A stretch of DNA of 64,000 nt from Physcia stellaris. Its lineage: Eukaryota > Ascomycota > Lecanoromycetes > Caliciales > Physciaceae. Within the stretch, counting starts at the first letter, position 1. Every line of letters begins with the position of its first letter. The notes below the pieces were generated by a model. That model did not search any database, was not told the origin of the DNA, and saw only the letters and a list, made by a program, of their open reading frames with translations. A program made the translations under genes and the position numbers. Positions 45,404-57,170 of the stretch are shown piece by piece. The stretch is taken from the NCBI GenBank assembly GCA_018902385.1, contig JABSSW010000047.1, forward strand, positions 310,001-374,000, given 5' to 3'.

Positions 45404-46647
45404 TCTCAAGGTGAATTGGCAAAGCTAGAAAAAGGACATTCCTCGAAAGATGCATCGAATGAAATACAGACTTGGAAAAAAGAAATGGCAGCGTTGGAAG
45501 TCCAGAGCACCGTATTCATCGCTTTATATACCCCCATGCACCCCCGTGTATCGACATGGCATACCCGTGGCCCCACTCGTGGAGTTCATCCTGGTTCCTG
45601 CAATTTCTTTGAGTCTCTCCGTCTTTTGGTGCGGCTAGTCGGGCTGACTCGCGCTTGACTTGCGGACCAGTCGGTCGAATCTATTATACCCTGAAACATG
45701 TAGGTACCCTTATTATCTGTCAAACGACTCAAACCTATACATAGCGCGTCATTGTCTGGATCTTATCTTTAAGTTTGCATTAGGCCCTCAACACCTTTTG
45801 CTTCTGTTTATCTCCCGCCAAGAGGAACTTCCCGAGCCGTTAACCTCTACAGTATTCTTCGTCACCCGCAGCGTAGAGTTTGATTAGCACTTGTCTACGC
45901 AGATTTCGATATCTATGGAAGCCAAATCCAAGGCCAGACCGTGTCGCCCGGTCGGAGATCAAGCGATATCGAAAGGTCTAGAAAAAAAGCTGCATGCTCC
46001 TTCTCCGCCAGAAGTCGGGAAGCGTGTTACTCGTCTAGTGCGAAGAGTGCTTGATAGTCTCATCTTGCCAGAGGCCTAGTGCGTACCAGTAAAGGACTGC
46101 GAATTCTCTCTCATGTAACGTGAACCTCTGAAAACAAGTGAGTGACCGGTCCCGCGTTATTGCTGTCTAGCATTTGCGATTTTGATGACCGAGTACAAAC
46201 ATCGTAACCTTCGTCGAGTCATTGGCTTTCAAGAGCTATATGCCTGGGATCCATATAGCTCGACGAGTAGCATATGAGGATCACCCAGGGGCTCGGTATC
46301 ATTGACAAGAGCTCGAAATCGCAGAAGTGTGACTTTGGAGGTGGAGAAGGCTGTAAATATTTTGTTGTTGACATTTGGCATTCCAATGACTCCTCCCTTG
46401 CGTGCGCATAAGGTGAGGATCTTCCTTCTTTCTCGACGCGAACCTTAGGTGTATCTTTTATTAATTGAAGTTCCTTTCTTCACAATCCCCTTTTCGTACA
46501 ATGTTCATGGTGTGTGAGAATCTCATCTTGATCGTCACGTAAGAAAAGGACTAGGGATTCCTACAGGACATTGTACTAGAGAACAACTTAGATCATCTTA
46601 ATCTTCATACCCGCAAGCATCGTCTGGCGCAAATCGACAACGCGAAG
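45404..46647. other. Intergenic, 1.2 kb
   Basis: The joint upstream region of the divergent secreted-protein and membrane-protein genes. Short frames (45416-45658, 45891-46079) have no support. Confidence 0.45.
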
Positions 46648-49416
46648 ATGACGATTATCCTGTCTCCTTTTGCCATTTTTGGACTGGCCGCTGGTGGAGC
46701 GCTATTGCTTGTAATTGTAGGTACGACCGCAGCGATCATGATCGGACGGCGAAAGCACAAACGTTCGCTTACGCTTATCAACGCGCGCGGAGCAAGACGT
46801 TTGAGCGGATATCCCGGGGGTAATGTGGATATGTCTGATTACGACTGGCTAAATATGCCCCGAACGCGGACACTGCGCAGTTCAAGAATAGTCCCATCCC
46901 ACTATCCACGACCATACACACCGATTGCCTCCAGAGAGAGCCTCCCAAGACATCAATCATTGAGAAGGCCTCCAAGGACTCTAGGATCAGGACCCACCGG
47001 GGCAGATACTAACTCGCAGCAGGTGTCTTGGCCACTACCCCGGCGATTGACGAGGTCCAGCGTTCTACCTCCAGCCCAAGTCAGAGGCTATGGTATGTCT
47101 CCAGTGAATGAAAGAACTTCTCAGAAGCATATAAATTCTTCTACATCCCCCAGAGATGTCAAAGTACGTCGTCCGCGGATGAATCCTGAGGGGGACGATC
47201 ACAAAGAACACGAAACAGCAGTACCAACTGGAGTACCGATCGACAGTCCTAGGTCGAATATCTCTTCGAATACGGCCAAAGCGATGACGCCAAAGCCATT
47301 GTTCCATGACAAGCAACGGAGTGCTTCGCTTGGTACTTTACCAAAGATAACAGTTACCGACAAGAAGCAGAATGGCCTCTACGTGGTCGACTCGAAGGCG
47401 CCTGATGCACATGATACGCGATTACCAAGGTCAACAAGTCTTTACACTCAGCAAGCCGCGTCAGCACCTACTGGACCATTGCCCCCATTACCACTCAACG
47501 TGACTAAACTAAAAGGCTTTCAAACCATCAGAAACCCTGCGGAGCATAGGGAGTCGGGAAACAGCCTGTTAAGTGGAGATACATCTATCCTCGACGACGG
47601 AGGGTCGAAGTGCTTCTCGCAAGCTGAAACAGACTTTACATCCATAAGCATGGTTTCACCGCCACGTCTCGGTTCTATCAGTCTCGGTATCTCGGATGAG
47701 GATGGTTTCATGTGGGACTCAAGAGAATATACTGGAGCAACTAGTCCACTCGATGCACTGAGGAAGATGGATATCCGACCGCAATTGAAAACACAAAATT
47801 CTTACAGAGCCAGCATTCAGCACAGCCTACCAAGAAGCGCTAGCAGTGGTCTCTCGCTTTCCCTTCTCGACCGAAGCCCATTTCGGCATCCTTCGAATAC
47901 TACTGAGCGCAAGGATGAACCCGATGGAAATGATAAATCAAGATCAAATTTGAACCATGAGCTTGAAGCCAGGTCTCCTTTCCGACAAGGGATTTCTACA
48001 TCATCACCGCTTAGCCGCAATTCTATGATTAATATTTATGAAGACCCCAAACCCAAGCGCTCGTCAGCAATCCTTCAAGATGTGTCAGGAAACCTAGGCA
48101 GTCCACTCCATGACGGCGTGAAAACACGTCCTTTGTCGGTAGCAACCAGCGATCCTTTCAGATGGGAGACCGAGAAGCCACTGAAGCCCGGCAAGCCTTC
48201 AGCAATGAAAGGTAGAGCAAGGGGCCACAAGCGCAACAGCTGTGTCCGCATCTCCAACATTCCAGTCTACATCCCGTCCCCAAGCGGTCTTCAGCCTACA
48301 GCGGAGGAGCAAGAAGACCCGACGAACAAATCGGTTGCCGCTCCAGCCTTCATATTCGGCAAACCCATACAACAGTCTCTTCCGTCACGGCCTCCCTCAA
48401 GTCTAACGTTTGATCCACAGATCACGCCGACGCCTAAGCCACGATCGACACGGCTTCCCCAAAGGTCATCCATGACGAGTGACTCTCCAACATTCTCCCT
48501 TCTAAATCTCCACAATCCATCAGACAACGGACCCACCTTCCCTTTCCCAACACCAACGCGCAGACCCACCGTCGCGATCCGAAATTCAGGCGCAAACCCC
48601 AACCGCCGCATCCCAATATTCGACGTGCCATCCGCTCAAGAGTTCATATTCGCCACGCCAGAGAAACCCAAACAGGCGCCACCATCGCCCCTTCACCAAG
48701 CCAACGCCGATCCCAGTCCCGAACCTGTTTCACCCGATCGACTACCAATCAATACCAGCGAAGGCGTAGACAAATACCTAGAGCTCCCCAAGCCCTCATC
48801 AACCCTCTTCCCCTTCCCCTCACCCCCTCACCCCCTCGCACCCCGAGGCCCCCGCGCGCTCCCACCCACAGCATGGCGCAGACGCTCGCACTCGCGCTCC
48901 CCAACGCGGATCTCGAAGGGAAATCTCTCCGGCTCGTGGACCTATGCCGCGCCCTCGAGCGTGGGGAGGAGGGGAAGCAAGGATCTGCGGAAAAGCGTCA
49001 TCGCGCTTAGGAGGATGAATAGCGAGGCGCAGGAATCGCTGCTGTATTCCAAAACGCATACCAATAAGCATGAGAACGGGGAGCGTAGGGATGGGAATAG
49101 CGGCGAGAGCGGGAAAGGCCATAAGCGCTTTCTGAGCCTTGGCGAGGATGAGGGCGAGGAGAAGGAGAATGATGGGGAGAGGGAGAGGGAGAGGAGCGAG
49201 ACGAGCTTGGTTTTTGAGAGGGTCTTGGGTTCTGTTGCTGGTAGGAATGTGTTTGGTATCGCGGATGAGATGGAGAATATGCAGCGGGATCCGGAGACGC
49301 CGGGAAAGGTGGACGCGGCGCAGAGGTGGTCGGGCAGTTTGTATGATGAGAATGGGTTTTTGAGGGATGGGGGACGGAGTTTGGGGAGGGTTGAGTTTCC
49401 TACTATTTTGCAGTGA
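46648..49416 (+). CDS. Large single-pass membrane protein, conserved hypothetical
   Basis: A 922-residue intronless frame. The only ordered part is at the N-terminus: a transmembrane helix at about residues 7 to 31 (AIFGLAAGGALLLVIVGTTA), immediately followed by a basic stop-transfer run, GRRKHKR. This suggests a short lumenal or outside end and a very long cytosolic tail. The tail is disordered and rich in Ser, Pro and Arg, with several short blocks that look conserved (YDWLNMPRTRTLR, and later GHKRNSCVRISNIPVYIPSP and NENGFLRDGG-like at the C-terminus). The last 150 residues shift to charged, Glu/Arg-rich sequence and higher GC. It has the look of a membrane-anchored scaffold or a protein targeted by kinases, but no function can be named. 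Confidence 0.8.
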   Translation: MTIILSPFAIFGLAAGGALLLVIVGTTAAIMIGRRKHKRSLTLINARGARRLSGYPGGNVDMSDYDWLNMPRTRTLRSSRIVPSHYPRPYTPIASRESLPRHQSLRRPPRTLGSGPTGADTNSQQVSWPLPRRLTRSSVLPPAQVRGYGMSPVNERTSQKHINSSTSPRDVKVRRPRMNPEGDDHKEHETAVPTGVPIDSPRSNISSNTAKAMTPKPLFHDKQRSASLGTLPKITVTDKKQNGLYVVDSKAPDAHDTRLPRSTSLYTQQAASAPTGPLPPLPLNVTKLKGFQTIRNPAEHRESGNSLLSGDTSILDDGGSKCFSQAETDFTSISMVSPPRLGSISLGISDEDGFMWDSREYTGATSPLDALRKMDIRPQLKTQNSYRASIQHSLPRSASSGLSLSLLDRSPFRHPSNTTERKDEPDGNDKSRSNLNHELEARSPFRQGISTSSPLSRNSMINIYEDPKPKRSSAILQDVSGNLGSPLHDGVKTRPLSVATSDPFRWETEKPLKPGKPSAMKGRARGHKRNSCVRISNIPVYIPSPSGLQPTAEEQEDPTNKSVAAPAFIFGKPIQQSLPSRPPSSLTFDPQITPTPKPRSTRLPQRSSMTSDSPTFSLLNLHNPSDNGPTFPFPTPTRRPTVAIRNSGANPNRRIPIFDVPSAQEFIFATPEKPKQAPPSPLHQANADPSPEPVSPDRLPINTSEGVDKYLELPKPSSTLFPFPSPPHPLAPRGPRALPPTAWRRRSHSRSPTRISKGNLSGSWTYAAPSSVGRRGSKDLRKSVIALRRMNSEAQESLLYSKTHTNKHENGERRDGNSGESGKGHKRFLSLGEDEGEEKENDGERERERSETSLVFERVLGSVAGRNVFGIADEMENMQRDPETPGKVDAAQRWSGSLYDENGFLRDGGRSLGRVEFPTILQ

Positions 49417-50027
49417 GATGGGTAGGGATAAAGGTAATAGGGGCCCTGGGTGCATGTGTTTGGTACACTATCGGGCTCGGGCTCAAAGGAATGGAATCAA
49501 GTTCTGGTGATACGATGATCTGGCCAATACCTACTTTCTCTTTCTGTTTGCATTATTTCCTTGCCCTGGTACTTGGATTCACGTCGGCTGTTTCACATGT
49601 TGTCATCCTCGAGCTCGTCATGGTTGTTACCTCCCGCGCCCCATGGTCTTCACCTTGTCATGGGATGATGCATACCCTCTTTCGTTCAAGCATTCGATAT
49701 TTGGAGCTTGATGCCTTTTGCATTGTGTAATTTAACTCCATGTAATAGGATGTAGGAACAGAGGAACAGAAACTTCGACCAACAACCAGAGCTCGAAAGA
49801 AGATTCATGAACCAAACAGGATCATTCTCTAATATATATCTAGATCACCATTTCCAAGCTCCAGTCCCCAATCTAAGGATCCAAAGCCTCACATCCATCC
49901 TAAAGCTCCACTTTCCTTATCCTCAATCTGACCCTCTATCTTAACTCCAACATCAACAACCAACAAAAGGCCAAGGATCACAGCTCGCCTCTTCAAGACC
50001 TACTTTCAACCAGAGCCCTTCTTCGTC
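49417..50027. other. Intergenic, about 600 bases
   Basis: The 3' region of the membrane protein and the upstream region of the small gene at 50028, including an AC/CT-rich stretch just before its start. No gene was recognised. Confidence 0.5.
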
Positions 50028-50514
50028 ATGCCCACCCTCTTCCAGAGTCTCCAAGCCCTCGAGACCGTCATCGCAACCGCAGACGAGAGCTATCTCGCAG
50101 ACGGCGACTACCGCATCCAGCGATCCCTGGCCGCAGTCTGCACGGCCGCGGATACCGTGCCCAAGGGGCAATTGAGCGATGAATCAATGAAAAGTTGCTT
50201 GGATCGATTGGTACGCCCTATGTCCATGGCGATCAGTTCTTTGTGACTCTGTGAATGAAGTATTGCTGGAGATTCAGGTGTGCTGACTGTAGGCAAAGGC
50301 TAAGGCGCAGGAGAAGTTGGAGGAGCGCTCGAGGCGGTTTAAGAGGTCGAGACAGGATCCGCCGCCTGAGGGGAAGGGATTTATTGAGATGGCTCGCGAT
50401 CGGTTGAGGGGGTTGATGGCTGACGCGTCGAGCGTTGGGGATGGTGGGGAGGGAAGGGTGGTTGATGCTGAGATGGGGGAGGATGAGGGCGATAAAGAGG
50501 AGATCAGAAATTGA
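50028..50514 (+). CDS. Conserved hypothetical, 134 residues
   Basis: Two exons (50028-50210, 50293-50514) joined across an 82-base GT..AG intron in phase 0. The N-terminal half is helical (TLFQSLQALETVIATADESY, then DYRIQRSLAAVCTAADTV) and the exon junction falls in another helix (KSCLDRL/AKAKAQEKLEERSRR). A basic stretch, RRFKRSRQ, follows, then GKGFIEMARDRLRGLM and an acidic tail. No signal peptide or membrane segment is present. It is plausibly a small nuclear or cytosolic coiled-coil protein; I do not recognise the family. Its stop lies only 11 bases from that of pICln, so the two transcripts must overlap at their 3' ends. Confidence 0.75.
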
Positions 50515-50525
50515 TCATGTCCTGT

Positions 50526-51625
50526 TTAAGGCACAATGGTGGCATGGTGCCATTTCGTGCTCATGGTATTTGGCGTTTGGTCTGTAGTTGATATCGTCAC
50601 TGCATCACCCCGTCCTCCTCCATTTCGTCTCTTCCCCGTCCCCGGATTATCACCATCTGCTTCTTCTCCACCTTCCAGGCCATCAACAGCATCTTCTTCA
50701 TCCCTTCTCCTCACACTCCCCGCTCCCTCTCCCAAGCTCTGACCTCTCCAATTCCCCTCCTCATCGAAGTACTCACCCACATTTTCCGCCGTGATCCACC
50801 CTCCGCTCCCTGGCATTGGTGGCGGCAGCGCCGTTTGCTGCCCTCCGACGCTGGTGAGCGCTGTGTAAGGTTCATCTGTGTCGCCTTCGAACATTATGTT
50901 GGGCCCTCCGCCCCCGTCTTCGTCATCTGAGCCCGGGGAAGCAGGGTCGGGGTGAAGGTTTGCGCAGGCGGAGAGAGCGGTGTAGAGCTCTTGTACTGGC
51001 TCTTGAGGCTGTTCGTGGGATGGTGCTTCTGAGTCTGGAATCTCGGCTGCGGCTGATTGGGAAGTTTGCGTCTGAGCGCTGACGGTTGGTGTCAAGCTCA
51101 GAGAAACCGTCGCGTCGGGGTCGTAGTCATCAAAGGTAGGTGATTGAGTCAAGATCTGGAGAAATAGGCTTGGTGGGGAGGTGGGGGAGGGGCGTTGTAT
51201 GGCGTGGAGAGAGATGGATGGATATGGGATTGAGACACCACTTGACTTTTGGGTGGAGAAGAGGATAAAGCGTCTGAACGTCAGCAGTAAGCGTATGCTA
51301 CAAGATATGGTTGGATTGAGCTTTACTCAGACGTGACCCAGACATCGATGCCTTCCATTGACAGCTCTCGATCTTCGTCTTCTCGATCTCCGTTGGTTGT
51401 TCCTGCAGTTCCATTGGTGTGCGGCGATTCATCTTCAGGTTTCTCGAAGAGCCGTGCAAAGATTGGCGCAAGATGTAGCTCCGACGATTGGACGGAAAGT
51501 TTTGCGGAAGGGGAGTGATGGTAAAGCACCGGCGGTCCAGTGAAGAATGACTCGGGGGTTTGAGCTTGATGGGTGGAGAGTGGGACGAATGATGCAGCAG
51601 TGGGCGCGTCGTGAATGGCCTCCAT
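50526..51625 (-). CDS. pICln / Lot5-family protein
   Basis: A PH-like protein of the pICln family, known in animals as the chaperone that hands Sm proteins to the PRMT5 methylosome; the yeast relative is Lot5. Exons are 51625-51327 and 51273-50526 with a 53-base GT..AG intron (51274-51326); total 348 residues. Typical blocks are FFTGPPVLYHHSPSAKL, DVWVTSERFILFSTQKSSG across the intron, VSIPYPSISLHAIQR, and LYTALSACANLHPDP followed by an acidic DDEDGGG run. The LHPDP-plus-acidic block matches the C-terminal end of animal pICln. Long disordered inserts, as in other fungal members, account for the extra length. Confidence 0.88.
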
Positions 51626-52389
51626 GGTGATTGATACAATTCGGAGCTCTAGAGGCTAGGATTAAGAGTTGCAGCTCTTGTTCGTCCAAATTTCGACGGT
51701 ATTCAGGTACGGAGACCCACACCATTAGTTCTGTCACTGGCCCTAACCCTATGGAGATAAGAAATGAAGATAATATTCGCTGTTTTGATCGCAGAGATGC
51801 AACGCATTTTCTACATATCATTTGTGTCACGAATTCAAATCAAATCGTTCAATTTTGATGTAATATTTGTAAAATAAAATGATTATTATTATTCGATTAA
51901 ATTTAATCGCATTTTGATGTTGAATTTCGTTGCTATTTTGATAAAATTGCGTCATTGTCGCAAAACATTCACATGCGAAATTTGCGAAATATTGAATTTC
52001 AAATTCATTCATTTATTTTTATATTTCGATTTAACGTTTGTTTTTCGTTTTGTATAAATCAATTTTTTTTTTCGAAATTGTAAAAACGTACATGATTTTT
52101 GTTTGAAATTTCAACAATTTTATCGTGTTCGTTGATCATAATCACGTTCGTTGATTTTTTTTATATTCATTTTTTTCTCGTAATTCAATAATTTTTTGAA
52201 TATGACGTGACATTCGTTCGATTCAATGTTGTATACGTGTTTGAATGAATTTTTTGTATTATAAACGTTTGAATGCAATCGTTATATTTTTTTTGATTTT
52301 TGAAATGTTTGAATCAATTAACGAATTGAAAATTTGTTGTATAAAAATAAACTCATTTTTTTCGTCAATTTTGCGTTTCATTCATTATA

Positions 52390-52600
52390 AATTGATCGTC
52401 GAATCAAGTTTCAAGCTCGAATGCGTCGACTTGATTCGATTTGCAAATTGAAAATCTCGACTTGAACTTGAGTTTGAGTCAAGCTCAAATTCTTGACACG
52501 CTAAAAGATTTGAGCTTGAATCAAGTTTCAAGTCAAAATGTGAAAATTTGATTTGAATTTGAATCAAGTTTCAAATTTCGATGTCGAATTTGATTTGATT
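52390..52600. repeat. CTTG/CAAG inverted-repeat array
   Basis: A cluster of short, overlapping inverted and direct repeats built on AATCAAGTTTCAA and TTGAGCTTGAATCAA with their complements, able to fold into hairpins. Such CTTG/CAAG-rich arrays are common in the subterminal parts of hAT elements, and this one lies just upstream of the hAT coding relic. It is therefore probably part of that element's left end. Confidence 0.55.
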
Positions 52601-52908
52601 CGTCAAAAATTTTAATTTCATGACGTATTACATTATTTCGCGATATTTCTGATACTAATTATAGATGCTTTTTTTCAAAACTTTCGAATTTCTCTTTTTC
52701 ATTATTTCATATAGATCAAACGTGATAATCATAATACTATTTTGTATTCGAGATTATTATCAATTTTTTTCGACAATCTATTATTTTTTGAATTATATTA
52801 CTTTTTGATTCAAGATTTTCATCGAACAATTGCAATTATCGTAATTGCATTATTTTTGTGCATTATTTTAAAATTTGATTTCGTGCTATAAACAAATAAT
52901 GTTTCAAG

Positions 52909-55495
52909 TTGCATTATCATTTTGCATTATTTTTATCATTTATTCAAATGTCAAATAGAATGTCGAATTTCGATTTGTTTTCGAATTTTTTTTCGTTTTC
53001 ATTTCAAAATCATGAAAGTTCATTCATCATGAACGACGATGACGAAATGTCAATTGACAATTTTCAACAATCAATCATTTCAGTTTTTGATAATCATCAC
53101 AAATTTCAAACATCGATAATTTCAACTTTTGATAATCGTCAAAATCAAATAATCAAATTGACGAAAAAATTTCGAACAAAACATTCTGATCTTAATCTTC
53201 ATAACAATAAAAAATATGTATTTTGAAAAAAAAAAAACTCGAATGCTTTTTTAGAATGATGAAAACAAATCAATTTTGATGAAAATATCTTGAACAAAAT
53301 TCAAACAAAGTACAATAATTCACATTGATCGAACAAGAAAGATAAAATTGCTTCATGTTGACAAGAATTTGCTCAAATAGCGAAAATGTTTGACGAAACA
53401 TCAATGATTGCTTGTAAAACATGTCATAAAGTTCAACAACATTCGTCAAACGCAAATGACGACATCAACGTCATGAACAAACATTTGAAAAGCGCAAAAC
53501 ATCGTCTTAAAATTGAGAAAAAAAATCGAACAATGTCGCTTGACTTTCAAAAAATAATCGAATCTTTCGAGAATGTCAATGTAAATTTGTTGAATAATGC
53601 ATGTTGATAATGCATTTACTTACTTTTATTAAAAAAAAAGCAAACTCGATTTTCGTGCAACATTCGACGAGAAATTTTTTGAAAAGCATTTAATCAAAAT
53701 CTTTATTGTTTGTGATTTTTCTTATCGAACGATCGAAAACGAACATTTTCGAATATGTTTGAAAATGAATCGATTCATTTTGAAATTATCACATCGCATC
53801 AAATTAAATCAATTTGTAACGAAAAATTATGAAAAAATTCGTGATCAATTGAGAAACGAATTGAAAAATGTTGATCGAGTTTCTATTTCGTTAAATGCTT
53901 GATTCAATCAACAAAAAATCGCTTATTTAAATGTGATGATATATTGAATAAATATTAACTTTCAATATCAAAAAAGATTTATCGACTTTGTTTCGTTAAA
54001 TGTTTGTCATGACGAAAAAAAATGTTAAATTTTTGCTGTCAATACTAAAATTTTATGAAATAACAAAAAAGTTAATGACGATCACGATTGATAATGCGCA
54101 TTCAATAATCGCATTTTCAAACAATTATTGAATTTAACGATGATTGAAATGAACATTAATTGAAATGTGAATCAAAATTTCATGAACTGTTTAGCTCATG
54201 TGTGCAATTTAATCGCACAAAACTTTATCAATTCGATTGAAATCGAAATTATTAACGATAATGTTATTCAAAGTTTGAAAAATGATCAAATCGATGACAT
54301 CGAACAAAATACAAAAATGTCAAAAATCGTCAAAAAAATAAATCAGTTTGATAATGCAAAAAAGTAATGCATTTGTTAACAAAATAATCAAATTCGTGCT
54401 TTGACGATTGTTATCAATTTTTTTCGCAACGAAAGATTCGCTTTGTGAAATTACAAAAGAAAGCAAAAATTAAACGTTTTCGAAAATTGAAACAAAATGT
54501 CAAGATTCGTTGAAACTTCTGCTATTTTATGATACGACGTGCTTATCAATTTCGACGATTCGTTGATAAATGAACTCAAAAAAATCGCAACGATGTCAAA
54601 ATTGCCAAAATCCGAATATTTGATGATGATTGAAATCAAATTCTACTTTTCGAAAACATGTTAAAAACATTTTACGAAATCACGTTGATTGTTTCACGAA
54701 TCACGAACACTAATGTGCAAATTGAATTTAAAGTTTTCAATTTTTTATACGATCATTTGAATTATTTCAATGAAACGATACGACAAAATCAATGTTTCGA
54801 CAAATCATTAATTTTGATTGCTTGTGCGAAAATCATTCAAAAGCTTTTCAAATATTATGCGAAAACAAAAAAAAATGATGAATTGATATACGATTTTGCT
54901 AATATTTTAAATTCAATCAGCAAATTATCGATTTATGAAACTTGAAATGAAAATGACAACTTCGAGAAAATCATAAAAAAAAAAAAAAGCATGCGTATAT
55001 CAATGACGTTCGTAAACGATTTTGAATTACTATCGAAATCATTATGATGACAAAATATATGATGATTTTCAACGCGTTATTTTTCAATCGTTCGATAAAA
55101 AAATAATGCATCAAAGTAATACATTGAAATTCAATCTAACAAAACAATAAATTTTTTTTATTAATTCGATTTTGCGATCGAATCGAAAATCGAAACAATC
55201 ACAAAACGAAGTCGAACGTTATTTTTCTATATCAATCATGAAAAAGAATTCTAATTGACAATATTGAAACGATAATGTTTCGAACTTTTCTCGATTGACT
55301 CGAATGACGAAAAATATTTTGTTTTGTTTTGTTTCATCGATAGAAATGAAGCGAATTTTCAGTTTGACACGTCGAATCTGTAAATATGATCGAGCAATGT
55401 TGAATCAAAAAACGATTGAAAAAACGATGATGATCAAATACTATAATCGAACGATGAATGCAAAGTTTAAAAATGTTGTTTCGAAAATTTGAAAT
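52909..55495 (+). mobile_element. Decayed hAT transposase
   Basis: A plus-strand relic with the hAT order of domains. A BED-type zinc finger lies near 53,386 to 53,510 (IACKTCHKVQ, then NKHLKSAKHR). A segment near 53,680 to 53,760 matches the family block FDPEEF..LL..WIV (here FFEKHLIKIFIV). ITIDNAHSI, near 54,085 to 54,110, is the catalytic TxDNAxN region. NCLAHVCNLIAQNF (54,190 on) is the conserved CxxHxxNL block. FYEITLIVSRITNTNVQIEF is at 54,670 on, and the C-terminal dimerisation block MTKNILFCFVSSIEMKRIFS is at 55,300 on. The frame is interrupted many times and long AT-rich pieces, including two-box motifs, separate the blocks, so it is inactive. Outer inverted ends were not found. Confidence 0.85.
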
Positions 55496-55829
55496 TTAAT
55501 AAAGCGATGAAAAAACGAAAATAATGAAATTGCGATGAAAAATGCTTTTCGTCGTTCAATAAAAGAAGTGTTTCGTTCTATGATTTCAAAATTTAATAAT
55601 AGACGATCTGAAGTGAAATTTGCAATAATCATCGATAATGCAAACAAATAATGCATAAGTTATTTGCATTCAATCAAAACATCGAAATTATTAATTAAAT
55701 TGCGCATAATCGCATATAATTGCAAAAACTTAATTTTCGAGTCGTATAAACGTTGATTTTTTTCTTTTTTTTTTTTTTTTTTTCAATTTTCATTCTAGTA
55801 TTTTAATTAATCTATTATTAATAATTTAT

Positions 55830-57170
55830 TTGATAGATTATTTCGTAGCGCAAACAAACATGAATTCTATGAAATTTGAAAATTTGTATTTTTCACTTTA
55901 TTGTCTGAATATATTATTGATAATACAACAAAATTTGTTCGAAAGTACTTTTCAACGACAAATTTATCAAAACATTTTCAAAGTTCAAACATTTTCGAAA
56001 CTGAAAATTTCAATTCGCGAAACGATGAAACATTCATGAAAAACGAAATTGATATCGATTTTTCGATTTTGAAAAAATGTCTAGAATTTGAACTGAATGA
56101 CACGAACAAAAAACAGAAAAAAAACATCGATGACATGAATCAAAATAATGCTTAATAGTAATGCATTCAACGATTAAAAACTAATAATTGATTTTTTAAA
56201 TACAGTGATCACGATGTTTCTGAACGATGTCAAAAACAAAAAAGATGAAAAAATCAATTCGTTTGCTGAGAATTTCGAGAAAATCATCGATGAAATGAAT
56301 CGAAATAATGTTTGATAATAATGCATTTGACGATTAAAAATTGAAAAATGATTTTTTAAATATCATGATCACGAAATTTCTGAATGATGTCGAAAACAAA
56401 AAAAATGAAAAAATCAATTCGTCTGCTGAAAATTCCGAGAAAAATATTGATGATGTGCATCGAAAATCGCGAAAAATATCGAAACTTAACGATATTGTTG
56501 CGAACGAAAACATCGTCGCATTTTTAACGATTCAGAAACGAACTGATCAATTTCAAATCAATAATAGTTCGCGAGAAAAAGTCGTGAATAGACGAACTAA
56601 AAATTCACGAAATAAAAATCGTGAAAATGATGTTGAAAAAAAAAGTTCGCGCAAAAAAAAATTTGTGACTCAACAAAAAACTCTCAAATCGATCTGATCG
56701 TTTTTGAAATTTCGCGTAAAATTGTTTCGAATAATGTTTCGAGCAAGAAATCGAAATCAAGAAAAATAATGCATATTGATAATGCATTTGATTCGCATAA
56801 ATTGATTTTTATTGAATCAAAAACAAAGCGCGATTGAACGCTTTTAAAAAAATTCGAAAATATCAAAAATCGATTGATTTTATGATATCAAAACTGTCAT
56901 TTCAACGAGTGATTCGAGAAATTTTGTTTGAAATAGTTGATCAAAATGTCGAAATGCGAATTCAAACAAGTGCTTTGAAAGCATTACAAAAAGCAATCGA
57001 AATTTATGTCACTGATATATTCGAAAATAAATATTTTTCTTAATTGTTCGAACTTTGAAATCATAATTTTATTGACACTTATTAGCTGTTAACAAATTAG
57101 CTATTCATGCAAAACGAGTAATTGCTCAAAACAAAAATATTAAATTAATTAAAGAATTATTGAACATGTT
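55830..57170 (+). pseudogene. CenH3-like histone H3-fold gene relic (copy C)
   Basis: A basic, disordered part (56,341 to 56,697, with KKSSRKKK near its end) leads to a histone H3 core at 56,834 to 57,040. IRKYQKS, then SKLSFQRVIREI, then SALKALQ and YVTDIFEN match the alpha-N, alpha-1 and alpha-2 helices of H3. After an intron-like gap of about 45 to 50 bases ending TTATTAG at 57,085, NKLAIHAKRV and IKLIKELL (57,091 to 57,165) supply alpha-3. Loop 1 (between REI and SAL) is three residues longer than in canonical H3, a mark of CENP-A/CenH3. Upstream frames (55,830 to 56,160) are acidic and may belong to the same gene. The frame is interrupted in the N-terminal part, so it is treated as a relic. 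A divergent functional gene cannot be fully excluded. Confidence 0.7.
56190..56465 (+). repeat. Internal 160-base tandem repeat in copy C
   Basis: Two tandem units (starting at 56,190 and 56,350) share about 85 percent of bases and encode the same peptide segment (FLNDV, then EKINS, then AEN). The first unit includes a complete two-box motif at 56,305-56,324. The stretch just before the first unit (about 56,125 to 56,180) repeats the end of the same module. It looks like duplication of an exon-plus-intron-start block. Confidence 0.7.
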
